Notes under the pieces: model-generated | Database searches by the model: none | Told to the model about the DNA's origin: nothing | The model's input: only the letters and a program-made list of their open reading frames with translations | Shown here: positions 7,772-15,125 of the stretch, piece after piece | Numbering within the stretch: the stretch's first letter is position 1 | Layout of the letters: each line of letters begins with the position of its first letter | Assembly: GCF_019511525.1 (NCBI RefSeq) | Contig: NZ_JAEUAT010000002.1 | Coordinates: 521,133-585,132 of the forward strand | Origin: Rhizobium cauense | GTDB lineage: Bacteria > Pseudomonadota > Alphaproteobacteria > Rhizobiales > Rhizobiaceae | Length of the DNA stretch: 64,000 nucleotides | Direction: 5' to 3' | Made by a program: the position numbers and the translations under genes

Positions 7772-9096
7772 TGCCCCACCCACTTAAACTTGATCGATTC
7801 CAGCAGCGCCTGGCGTCGCTTCAACTCTGAGCCATCGCCGTAGACCGGCCGGCCAAACTCATGCCCCATCAAATCGGCTTGCATGCGATCGGAAACACCG
7901 GCGTTCTCGATGCGATCCTGAAACGTGTGGCGGAAGGAGTAGAGCGTGTGGAGCCGGGTAGGGCGCAGCTCCTCCTTCTTCATCATCTTGTTGATCAGGG
8001 CAGATGCTACGTCAGCCTTGTCCTGGTAGCGCGAGAAGCCCTCCGGATACTGCTTCGCTGCCCATAGGGCGACACCAACGAGCGGAATACGGCGGATTGA
8101 GTATTCCGTCTTCTGGCGCCGATCGGTGCGCTCCGCGACTTCCAGGTGCGGAACCTCGTCATTGAGGACGATATCCTGAGGGCGGAGGTTGCAAACCTCG
8201 CCGAGTCGCATTCCGGTTTCGATCATGATGTAGACGATGCACCGCGCGTCGAGGTTCATGGTCTGCAGCGCGTCGGGGGCGAGGATCTTGCTCTGTATCC
8301 AGTCCACCGAGAACGGGCGGCGTTTGTCGAGCTTGTTGGCGTTGGTTTCCTTGATCCGGCTCTTCGTCCAGACTTCCTTGTAGTTCGTGTGGAGGGCCTC
8401 ATCGATCACGGTCAGCATGCCAAGCATGTCGCTGAAGCTGCGATTCGCCGTATAGGCCTTTAGGTTCTCGGTTTTCACCTTTTGCGTCCACCAGCTGCGA
8501 TAGCGCAGAATGTCGGCCCGAACGATCCGGCCGAGTTCCATATCATCGCCGAGTTGGCTCTTGGCGTAGTCGATGGCTCGCAGGCGTGAGTTCTTATGCT
8601 TGCGCAACTGGTCGGGAGACATGCCAGTCATCCCCGCCTCATTATGCTCTTCGTAGAGCTTCCAGACGTCGTTCAGTGTAGGGGCCGGCTCGTCGGCTGT
8701 CCCCATGACCGCGTCAACAATCGTCTCGGACTGGCCGAACGCATCTTCCGCCACGGCGATGCGGCGCTCGAATTCGGCGAGGTCAGCTTCTCCAACGTCG
8801 GCCGCCGGCTTGTAGGTGAAGCCTAGCGACTGTGCTGCCCTCAGCGCGGCCTCGTAGCGCGCCACAGACGATTCCTTGCCCTCGCCATGCAGAAGAGCCT
8901 TCCACAGCGTCTCAAGCGCCTGGTGAACGTTCTCTGCGCGACTGAGCGCTTCCTTGTGATTCTTCGTCTTCAGGGATTGCTTGACGTGGACCCGGCCATC
9001 GTGTGGCGCGACCTCGACCGGAACGCGCCTGTAGTACCGGTAGATGCCGCTGGTCGGATGTTTGACCACGTATCGCGAGATATCGTCATTGGCCAT
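7768..9096 (-). CDS. Tyrosine-type site-specific integrase
   Basis: The 442-residue protein is a phage-type tyrosine recombinase with an N-terminal arm/SAM-like part and a C-terminal catalytic domain. Visible residues are Arg297 (ETGMRLGEV), Arg389 (LYSFRHTF), His412 (LMGHEFGR) and the nucleophile Tyr419 (PVYGDG); the position three before Arg389, usually His, is Tyr. It sits 182 bases from the 3' end of tRNA-Asn with its gene pointing into the island, the normal layout for an element inserted at that tRNA. The start chosen is the ATG at 9096 (MANDDISRYV); longer starts add an atypical N-terminus. Confidence 0.93.
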   Translation of the reverse strand: MANDDISRYVVKHPTSGIYRYYRRVPVEVAPHDGRVHVKQSLKTKNHKEALSRAENVHQALETLWKALLHGEGKESSVARYEAALRAAQSLGFTYKPAADVGEADLAEFERRIAVAEDAFGQSETIVDAVMGTADEPAPTLNDVWKLYEEHNEAGMTGMSPDQLRKHKNSRLRAIDYAKSQLGDDMELGRIVRADILRYRSWWTQKVKTENLKAYTANRSFSDMLGMLTVIDEALHTNYKEVWTKSRIKETNANKLDKRRPFSVDWIQSKILAPDALQTMNLDARCIVYIMIETGMRLGEVCNLRPQDIVLNDEVPHLEVAERTDRRQKTEYSIRRIPLVGVALWAAKQYPEGFSRYQDKADVASALINKMMKKEELRPTRLHTLYSFRHTFQDRIENAGVSDRMQADLMGHEFGRPVYGDGSELKRRQALLESIKFKWVGQ

Positions 9097-9243
9097 GAGG
9101 GGCGGGCTTCCTTCGGCGCTTTGGTCCCGATGTAGTCCGCAATGTATCCCAAAATGTAGCCAAAACGGCAAGAGGCGCCTGATCGCTGCTCTTCGGGCGA
9201 CTTTATGGGGTGGTGCTAAGTGTTTGCTAACGCTGGAAAAACG

Positions 9244-9270
9244 AAGGGCTGCGCTTGTGACGCAGCCCTT
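9244..9270 (-). terminator. Rho-independent terminator after tRNA-Asn
   Basis: A perfect ten-base stem, AAGGGCTGCG with CGCAGCCCTT around a seven-base loop, is followed on the minus strand by CGTTTTTCC. It ends the tRNA-Asn transcript. Confidence 0.85.
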
Positions 9271-9277
9271 CTGAATC

Positions 9278-9352
9278 TGGCTCCCCGGGCCGGATTCGAA
9301 CCGGCGACCTGTCGATTAACAGTCGAATGCTCTACCGCTGAGCTACCAGGGA
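9278..9352 (-). tRNA. tRNA-Asn (anticodon GTT)
   Basis: The 75-base sequence on the minus strand folds as a cloverleaf. The acceptor TCCCTGG pairs with CCGGGGA, the anticodon loop is CTGTTAA, the T arm contains GGTTCGAATCC, and CCA is encoded. It is complete and is the likely attachment site of the island, since the integrase begins just beyond its 3' end. Confidence 0.95.
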
Positions 9353-9469
9353 TCACCGCTCGCCGCGGTGTGAGTGGCCTAATACAAATGCTTGTCCGAT
9401 TTGCCAAGCGGTTTTTTCAAAAAAATGACATCTGCTTGTATTCGGATTGTATAACCCCATCTCCTGTGG

Positions 9470-9766
9470 ATGACTGAAGCACATGATACCACTGGAAAAC
9501 CGCAGGCCAAGCGATTTGGAATCGACCACACGACCGGTCGTCTTGTCCTAGGCTCCGTAAGCATCCCGCTCCCCCAGTCACGGTTTGCCCGGCTGACAAT
9601 CGGGGTTGTCCTGATCTTCGGCGGGATTCTCGGGTTTCTGCCGGTTCTCGGCTTCTGGATGATACCGCTGGGGTTCATCGTCCTTTCGCACGACCTGCAT
9701 CCCATCCGTAGGATGCGACGGCGATTCTCCGTCTGGTGGAGCAAGAGGCGGAAACCCGCCCCCTGA
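9470..9766 (+). CDS. Small membrane protein, unknown
   Basis: The 98-residue protein has a polar N-terminal third, a hydrophobic hairpin (about residues 42-74, with LGFLPVLGFWMIPLGF) and a basic C-terminus RRMRRRFSVWWSKRRK. The glycine/proline-rich hairpin recalls small PGPGW-type membrane proteins, a weak likeness only. It is the first gene on the conserved side of the tRNA-Asn and converges with pit, leaving only 16 bases between the stops. Confidence 0.7.
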   Translation: MTEAHDTTGKPQAKRFGIDHTTGRLVLGSVSIPLPQSRFARLTIGVVLIFGGILGFLPVLGFWMIPLGFIVLSHDLHPIRRMRRRFSVWWSKRRKPAP

Positions 9767-9782
9767 ACCAGTTGGAACATTA

Positions 9783-10787
9783 TCAGCTGAATAGGCCTGC
9801 AGCCCAATAGAAGAGCGCTGAGATCAGTGCAGCGGACGGCAGGGTGATGACCCAGGCAACGACGATGTTGCCTGCCAGGCCCCAGCGCACGGCCGAAACA
9901 CGGCGTGCCGCACCAACACCGATGATCGCGCCGGTGATCGTGTGCGTCGTGGAGACTGGGATACCAAGCCAAGTTGCTGCGAAGAGCGTCAGCGCCCCGC
10001 CAGTTTCAGCACAGAACCCCTGCATCGGATTGAGGCGCGTGATCTTCGATCCCATCGTGTGGACGATTCGCCAGCCGCCGAAGAGTGTTCCGAGCGCCAT
10101 CGCCGTCTGACAGGAAAGAACGACCCAGAACGGTACGTGGAAACTCCCACCGAGATAACCCTGCGAGTAGAGAAGCACGGCGATGATCCCCATCGTCTTC
10201 TGCGCGTCATTGCCGCCGTGGCCGAGCGAATAGAGCGACGCGGAAGCGAATTGCATGACGCGAAATGTCCGGTCGACGGCGAACGGCGTTTGCCGGACGA
10301 AGATCCAGGAAACGACGAGCACCAGGAAGAGCGCGAGCATGAAACCGATCAACGGCGACATGACGATCGCGCCTGCTGTTTTCAGCAATCCTCCCCAGAC
10401 GATCGAACTGAAGCCGACCTTCGCGAGACCCGCACCGACCAGACCGCCCACCAGCGCGTGGGAGGAGCTGGAAGGGATGCCGAAGATCCAGGTGACGATG
10501 TTCCAGATGATCGCTCCCATCAGCGCCGCGAAGATAACCAGCGGCGAGACGATGTTGGGGTCGATGATTCCCGTTCCCAGGGTTTCGGCCACGTGCAGAC
10601 CAAAAAACAGGAACGCGATGAAATTGAAGAACGCCGCCCAGGCCACTGCATATTGCGGCCTGAGCACACGCGTCGAAACGATCGTTGCAATCGAATTCGC
10701 AGCATCGTGAAGCCCGTTCAAAAAATCGAAGAACAGCGCAATGGCGATCAGGGCGATCAGCAACGGAAAGGCGAGGGTGGCGTCCAT
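9783..10787 (-). CDS. pit: Low-affinity inorganic phosphate transporter Pit
   Basis: The 334-residue protein is a PiT-family permease. It carries both signature repeats, an N-terminal FDFLNGLHDAANSIA and a C-terminal GIPVSTTHTITGAIIGVG, and GIPSSSSHALVGGLVG in between, within about ten membrane helices. It imports phosphate with protons or as metal phosphate across the inner membrane. Its ATG shares one base with the stop of the DUF47 gene (TGATG), so they form one unit. In Sinorhizobium meliloti this orfA-pit operon is known to serve phosphate-replete growth and to be turned down by PhoB. Confidence 0.95.
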   Translation of the reverse strand: MDATLAFPLLIALIAIALFFDFLNGLHDAANSIATIVSTRVLRPQYAVAWAAFFNFIAFLFFGLHVAETLGTGIIDPNIVSPLVIFAALMGAIIWNIVTWIFGIPSSSSHALVGGLVGAGLAKVGFSSIVWGGLLKTAGAIVMSPLIGFMLALFLVLVVSWIFVRQTPFAVDRTFRVMQFASASLYSLGHGGNDAQKTMGIIAVLLYSQGYLGGSFHVPFWVVLSCQTAMALGTLFGGWRIVHTMGSKITRLNPMQGFCAETGGALTLFAATWLGIPVSTTHTITGAIIGVGAARRVSAVRWGLAGNIVVAWVITLPSAALISALFYWAAGLFS

Positions 10788-11428
10788 CAGACGTTCTCAA
10801 TCACGATGCCGCTGATTTCGTTGGCAACGTCCTCGAAACGATCGACGACCTTCTCGAGCTCGCCATAGATTTCACTGCCGATGATGTAAGCCATTGCATT
10901 CGAGGCGCCATGACGCAGGAAAAGCTCCTTCAGGCCCTGATCGTGCAGGTCGTCGGAACGTCCTTCGACGCGGGTCACCTCCTCGGCAATCGCCATCAGG
11001 CGCGGGGCGTTGGCGTTGATCCGGTCCAGGAGCGGAATGGCTTCAGCGATGAGATGGGCAGCCTGTACGATTGCCATACCCATTTCCTGCATGCGAGGAT
11101 CGAATTGCGTCTGCTCAAACAGCCGGATCGTCTTGACTGTCTTGTGCATCATATCGATCGCGTCATCCATTGACTGGATAAGATCCTTGATATCAACGCG
11201 GTCGAAGGGCGTGATGAAGCTGCGGCGAACCGCGAGCAGCACTTCGCGCGTGATGTTGTCGGCGTCGTTTTCCAGTGCGACGATCCGATCACAATGGCGT
11301 TCGGTATCGTGGCCCGCCAGCAACTCGTTCAGCGACTCCGCTGCGCCCACGATCGTTCGGGAATGCTGCGCAAAAAGGTCGAAGAACCTATCTTCCCGCG
11401 GCAGAAGTTTACGAAACCAGCTGAGCAT
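10787..11428 (-). CDS. DUF47 (PhoU-like) protein, OrfA of the pit operon
   Basis: The 213-residue all-helical protein matches DUF47/YkaA (WFRKLLPREDRFFDLF, LENDADNITREVL, DRVDIKDLIQSMDDAID). Members are PhoU-like, bind metal clusters and sit beside Pit transporters as presumed regulators of phosphate uptake. Acidic helices with Glu/Asp in ExxxD pattern are visible. The ATG at 11428 is preferred because AGGA lies at a normal distance, while the ATG at 11437 abuts it. The gene leads the two-gene pit operon. Confidence 0.92.
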   Translation of the reverse strand: MLSWFRKLLPREDRFFDLFAQHSRTIVGAAESLNELLAGHDTERHCDRIVALENDADNITREVLLAVRRSFITPFDRVDIKDLIQSMDDAIDMMHKTVKTIRLFEQTQFDPRMQEMGMAIVQAAHLIAEAIPLLDRINANAPRLMAIAEEVTRVEGRSDDLHDQGLKELFLRHGASNAMAYIIGSEIYGELEKVVDRFEDVANEISGIVIENV

Positions 11429-11458
11429 TCCATCCATCCTGTAAGAATTTTTAGGAGC

Positions 11459-11479
11459 CCGTCATAAATTAGCGGGACT
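11459..11479. promoter_or_regulatory. Possible Pho-box half-site upstream of the pit operon
   Basis: CCGTCATAAAT closely resembles one half of the rhizobial Pho box (CTGTCATAAAT). The second half is poorly matched (AGCGGGAC). PhoB control of this operon is established in S. meliloti, so the site is plausible but weak. Confidence 0.3.
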
Positions 11480-11623
11480 TGCAATAAAAGTGTCACAATT
11501 GCACAGGCCGGGATTCTTTTCGGCTAGGCATTGCAAAGGCCGCAGGGAACTTGGCGCCTGCTCCACACGTTAATGCAGCAAGCGCTTGTGACGCGAGAGA
11601 TGCAGGAATTGAAAGGTAAGGGA

Positions 11624-12073
11624 ATGAGAAGACTTGCGGTGTTGGTATTGGCAATCGCGACGAGCCTCGGTGGAGTCGGTCCGTCGTTTGCCGAGAATTC
11701 CGGCGATCAGCACTCGGTTCAGAGCCGTGGCGGGTTTGGAGACTCCGGTGTGAGAAACAGCCGCAGCTACAATCGGTGCAACGTCTATCGTTGTGGCGGC
11801 AACCGCCATAGCTACTACAGGGATCGCTATCGCGGAGATCGCTATTATCGCGACGGCTATTATCGTCGAAATGACAATGATGCCGGCGCGCTGCTTGGGG
11901 GCCTTGCTGCTGGTGCGATCATCGGTGGGCTTATTGCCTCGCAGCCCCAGGCCAGGCCCGTTGGCGACACGCATGTCGATTGGTGCTACAGCCGTTACCG
12001 GTCGTATCGGGCCTATGACAACACCTATCAGCCCAATTACGGCCCGAGACGCCAGTGCAACTCGCCGTACTAG
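11624..12073 (+). CDS. BA14K family protein
   Basis: The 149-residue product has a signal peptide ([19 protein letters not shown] to FAEN), a Tyr/Arg/Asp-rich low-complexity stretch, a glycine-rich hydrophobic segment ([16 protein letters not shown]) and the BA14K C-terminal signature [20 protein letters not shown] ending in CNSPY. BA14K proteins are envelope-associated in Rhizobiales and were first described as a Brucella immunoreactive, lectin-like protein. The ATG at 11624 has AAGG upstream and gives a clean signal peptide; the longer reading from 11531 does not. Confidence 0.88.
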   Translation: MRRLAVLVLAIATSLGGVGPSFAENSGDQHSVQSRGGFGDSGVRNSRSYNRCNVYRCGGNRHSYYRDRYRGDRYYRDGYYRRNDNDAGALLGGLAAGAIIGGLIASQPQARPVGDTHVDWCYSRYRSYRAYDNTYQPNYGPRRQCNSPY

Positions 12074-12196
12074 GATGAAACGAGAGAAACCGGTGGAACG
12101 GCGATCCGAATTCCTCCGGTTTTTCGACAACCCTCTTGCACTCGATTTCTATTCATTCTAAATGCCCGCCAACGCTTCGGTCATGAAGCGTCGTGA

Positions 12197-12270
12197 GGCC
12201 TCGTGGCGGAGTGGTGACGCAGAGGACTGCAAATCCTTGTACCCCGGTTCAATTCCGGGCGAGGCCTCCA
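12197..12270 (+). tRNA. tRNA-Cys (anticodon GCA)
   Basis: The 74-base cloverleaf has acceptor GGCCTCG pairing with CGAGGCC, an anticodon loop CTGCAAA, a T arm GGTTCAATTCC and an encoded CCA. Confidence 0.95.
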
Positions 12271-12498
12271 ATTTACTCCCAGTCGATAAGCTATTGATTT
12301 GCTAGCGGGCGTGTTTGATGCGCGTGGATGGGAAGCTGCCGCGCCATACTTCAGGTAGCTAAGGCCGCGTTTTCTCCATCGTCATAGTGAAAATCCGCAA
12401 GGCGCTAGATCAGTTGCACACCTTCAATAACCAAATAGGCAATTGCTGAGGTTTCGGCGGACAGCTAGGCTTCGTTTCAGTTCTGAGGAGCTCCTGCG

Positions 12499-12681
12499 AT
12501 GCCGGCGACCAAAATGCCGCAACTGATCTTTGCCCTAAGTGTGGCGCGAGAAATGGCGGAGAGTGAACTTCACGCCGAAATGCTTGTAATCCTGATCGAG
12601 GATGCCCTGAAGGAAGCCCAGGAACATGCGTTGCGCCGTGGCATTCTCGTTGACATTGAAGAGGAGACTGAGCTGCAGTAG
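12499..12681 (+). CDS. Small hypothetical protein
   Basis: The 60-residue acidic, helical protein (ALSVAREMAESELHAEMLVILIEDALKEA read in parts) has GAGGAG nine bases before its ATG and alpha-helical heptad spacing. No family is recognised. It stands alone between tRNA-Cys and the micro-genes on the other strand. Confidence 0.5.
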   Translation: MPATKMPQLIFALSVAREMAESELHAEMLVILIEDALKEAQEHALRRGILVDIEEETELQ

Positions 12682-12727
12682 GGGCCGCTTCGGCGCAGCT
12701 TGCTACGACATACGCTCATGCCTGCGT

Positions 12728-12874
12728 TCAATTGATCCGCTGCAATGACGGCATCGGTGATACGCCGACTGTCGCGACACTGGGAGCGCCGACCCTCACA
12801 AAGGGGATAACGAGTATGATCGCCAGCAGCGCACAGATGAAAAAGCTGCCGAGCATGAGTGGTTTGACCGCCAT
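12728..12874 (-). CDS. 48-residue single-helix membrane protein
   Basis: The ATG at 12874 is preceded by GGAGAGGAC. The product begins MAVKPLMLGSFFICALLAII, has one membrane helix at about residues 7-27, and a short Ser/Pro/Val-rich tail ending in RIN. It lies 70 bases downstream of another micro-gene on the same strand. No family is recognised; a good ribosome binding site and a clean helix are the evidence that it is real. Confidence 0.5.
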   Translation of the reverse strand: MAVKPLMLGSFFICALLAIILVIPFVRVGAPSVATVGVSPMPSLQRIN

Positions 12875-12944
12875 GTCCTCTCCGTCGATTCCAAGGGAAC
12901 CTCAGTATCGAGCGAAAAACTGACAATGGCCTGAAAGAGTGACG

Positions 12945-13046
12945 TTACCTCGTTTCGCCGTCAAACAGGCCGCAGCAGAAAATGCCAAGCAGCGTTGCAA
13001 TGATGAAGAAATCGAACAAAGTGAGATATGCGATGATGTCAGGCAC
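12945..13046 (-). CDS. 33-residue single-helix membrane peptide
   Basis: A GTG at 13046 follows a strong GAGGAGGAG with six bases of spacing. The peptide MPDIIAYLTLFDFFIIATLL continues GIFCCGLFDG and ends in ETR, with one hydrophobic helix at about residues 5-28 and a CysCys pair. Its size and form recall accessory subunits of membrane complexes such as CydX or KdpF, but no such complex gene is adjacent. It probably shares a transcript with the 48-residue gene. Confidence 0.5.
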   Translation of the reverse strand: MPDIIAYLTLFDFFIIATLLGIFCCGLFDGETR

Positions 13047-13235
13047 GACCTGCTCCTCCTCTATTCCTCCGGTTGCAATAATATCACAGGTCGATCGTTT
13101 GTTCCATGAAGGAAGAGCTCTCAGGAGAGGTTCGCGCGCTGAATTCTTGCCGCAGGCATCCGCGAAGCCTTGAAAGGCCAGAGTGCTGAGATTAAGAGAC
13201 GTGCAGACAAAGCCGCTTTCACCGGGCGAGAGGAC

Positions 13236-13901
13236 ATGATGAATTTTGAATCAGCACGCGCAAATATGGTCGACAACCAGCTCCGGACGACGGACGTCAC
13301 CTCGCATTCCGTGTTGACGGCCTTTATTACGGTCCCGCGCGAGGCGTTTGTTCCTGAAAAGGCCAGGGCGCTCGCATATATCGATCGTGACGTCGAAATC
13401 TGTCCTGCAGCTGCCGGCAAGCCGGCTCGCTACCTGATGCAGCCGTCGCCGCTTGCAAAGTTGCTCCAGCTTGCGGGCGTCACAAAGGATGACGTTGTAC
13501 TCGAGATTGGCGCTGGTAGTGGCTACGTATCGGCTCTTTTTTCGCACCTCGCCGGCACGGTGGTTGCGGTAGAAGAGGACGAGACGCTCGCGGCGGAAGC
13601 CAAGACCAACCTTGCTGACTACGCAAACGTAACGGTCGTCACAGGGCCGCTCAGTGCAGGGAATGCGTCCGGCGCTCCCTATGATCTCATTTTTGTAAAT
13701 GGCTCGGTCGAGGAGGTTCCTTCCTCCCTGCTGTCGCAGCTGCGTGACGGTGGCCGTCTTGTTACCGTTCAGGGCTACGGTGGTTCGGCGCGCGCGAAGG
13801 TCTTCGTGAACGAGCGTGGCACGGTTTCGGAAAACGTTTACTTCAACGCCTCCGTCAAGCCACTTCCGGGGTTCACCAAGGCACGCGAATTCGTCTTCTG
13901 A
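13236..13901 (+). CDS. Protein-L-isoaspartate O-methyltransferase family protein
   Basis: The 221-residue protein has a PCMT-type N-terminal part (MVDNQLRTTDVT, VPREAFVPEKA) and a SAM-binding motif I VLEIGAGSGYVSAL at about residue 85. PCMT proteins repair isoaspartyl damage, but this Rhizobiales branch is divergent and a second, more typical pcm lies at 35403 in the window, so the substrate is uncertain. The ATG at 13236 follows GAGAGG; a longer frame from 13170 lacks support. In related genomes tolC usually follows this gene, but here popZ does. Confidence 0.85.
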   Translation: MMNFESARANMVDNQLRTTDVTSHSVLTAFITVPREAFVPEKARALAYIDRDVEICPAAAGKPARYLMQPSPLAKLLQLAGVTKDDVVLEIGAGSGYVSALFSHLAGTVVAVEEDETLAAEAKTNLADYANVTVVTGPLSAGNASGAPYDLIFVNGSVEEVPSSLLSQLRDGGRLVTVQGYGGSARAKVFVNERGTVSENVYFNASVKPLPGFTKAREFVF

Positions 13902-13926
13902 TCCCTGGCGTATCGTAAGATTTTTC

Positions 13927-13949
13927 AGCGGGCGCCATCGGCGCCCGCT
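13927..13949 (+). terminator. Rho-independent terminator after the PCMT-family gene
   Basis: AGCGGGCGCC and GGCGCCCGCT form a perfect ten-base stem around ATC, followed by TTCATTTCTT. Confidence 0.75.
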
Positions 13950-14122
13950 TTCATTTCTTGGCCAAGGAATTGTCACGTCCGCAAGGGCGGCAGAAAGCTG
14001 TGCATGGCCACATTCATTTGATTCGCGATGATTTTTTTCGATCTTGGGCTATCCTAAGGTATGGGTGATTCGGATGCCCACTCCACGCAATCCGGTCGTT
14101 TTTCGGAATAACGGGGATAGAT

Positions 14123-15007
14123 ATGGCTCAGCCAAGCGTAGCGCGTGAACCGTCCATGGAAGAGATCCTGGCGTCCATCCGCCAGATCATCGAGAGCAAT
14201 GACCCCGGTGCGGGAAGGGCGCTTTCAGCGTCGTTGCCGGCGGTTTATGGCGCAGACGAGGATGAAGGCAATTCGGGCATTCATCTGACGGTCGATGAAG
14301 CTTACGCCGGAGTGGAGTTCCCCGAGCCCGCTGGCCAGCCCGACCCCCGTTTTGTTGCGGCCAACTCTGCAGGGTCGGCCCCTGTGCCCGAGGCGCAGCC
14401 GCGGGCCATGTCGCTCGCCGACGTTGCTGCGCGTGTTCGCGCGGCATCCGAGCGCAACGCTGCCCAGTTGTCGCGCGAAGCACCGCCGACCTTCCGGCAG
14501 CCGGAAGCGAGAGCTCCGGAAATCAGGGCGGATGCACCGCAACTCGCGGAGACGCCTCCTCTCGTCGCGATCGAGAAACAGTTTGTTGAAGCCGCCACCG
14601 CTCCGATTTCTAGCCCCGCGCCGAAGGTTGTCGCAGTACGCCCTCCCGTGGAAGTACCATTCGAGATGCCTGAGGCAGGTCTTGCGGAGCTGCAGTCGGT
14701 GACCGTCCAGGCAGAGGCGCCCACTCCATTCTTTGCGGAGCCTGCTGCTGAGGTCTCGCTGCCGAGCCGTATCGAAGATGCTGCTCCTCCATCGTTGCTG
14801 TCTCCCGACGCGGGGCTTCAGATTGCTCGTTCTTTCGAGGAACTTGCTGCTGCCATCGATGGCGCCGAGCGTCGCTCTCTCGACGAGATCGCCGAAGACA
14901 TGCTGCGTCCGATGCTGCGCGAATGGCTGGACGACAACCTGCCAACCCTCGTCGAACGTCTCGTGCGCGAAGAGATCGAACGCGTGGCGCGCGGCCCGCG
15001 CCGCTGA
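14123..15007 (+). CDS. popZ: PopZ-like polar organising protein (DUF2497)
   Basis: The 294-residue protein has the PopZ layout: an N-terminal helix (EPSMEEILASIRQIIESND), a long Pro/Ala/Glu-rich disordered middle, and a conserved C-terminal helical block (RRSLDEIAEDMLRPMLREWL, then DDNLPTLVERLVREEIERVA). PopZ self-assembles at cell poles and anchors chromosome origin and regulators; in Agrobacterium and Sinorhizobium it marks the growing pole. It is followed by its own terminator and then valS, as is usual in Rhizobiales. Confidence 0.92.
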   Translation: MAQPSVAREPSMEEILASIRQIIESNDPGAGRALSASLPAVYGADEDEGNSGIHLTVDEAYAGVEFPEPAGQPDPRFVAANSAGSAPVPEAQPRAMSLADVAARVRAASERNAAQLSREAPPTFRQPEARAPEIRADAPQLAETPPLVAIEKQFVEAATAPISSPAPKVVAVRPPVEVPFEMPEAGLAELQSVTVQAEAPTPFFAEPAAEVSLPSRIEDAAPPSLLSPDAGLQIARSFEELAAAIDGAERRSLDEIAEDMLRPMLREWLDDNLPTLVERLVREEIERVARGPRR

Positions 15008-15027
15008 TCGGAAACGCCTTTTCTCAA

Positions 15028-15060
15028 AAAGCCGCTCCGGTCTCCGGGGCGGCTTTTTTA
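15028..15060 (+). terminator. Rho-independent terminator after popZ
   Basis: A thirteen-base stem (AAAGCCGCTCCGG against CCGGGGCGGCTTT, one G-T pair) with a three-base loop leads into a run of T. Confidence 0.85.
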
Positions 15061-15125
15061 TTGACTTGCCCGTAGCCATCCTATTTACAACCCGCATCTA
15101 AGAACCTCCAGATTTTGGTCCCCAA

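Noticed and set aside
1..9277. Second copy of the tRNA-Asn 3' end as the far attachment site
   Set aside because: Scanning by eye found no copy of the tRNA 3' end inside the island, so the far border must lie outside the window.
9942..10868. 308-codon open frame antisense to pit and its DUF47 partner
   Set aside because: The translation is rich in Asp, Arg and Glu repeats as expected from an antisense reading of a membrane protein gene.
12570..12926. 118-codon minus-strand frame
   Set aside because: It overlaps the 48-residue membrane gene in another frame, is Arg/Ser-rich and has no start signal.
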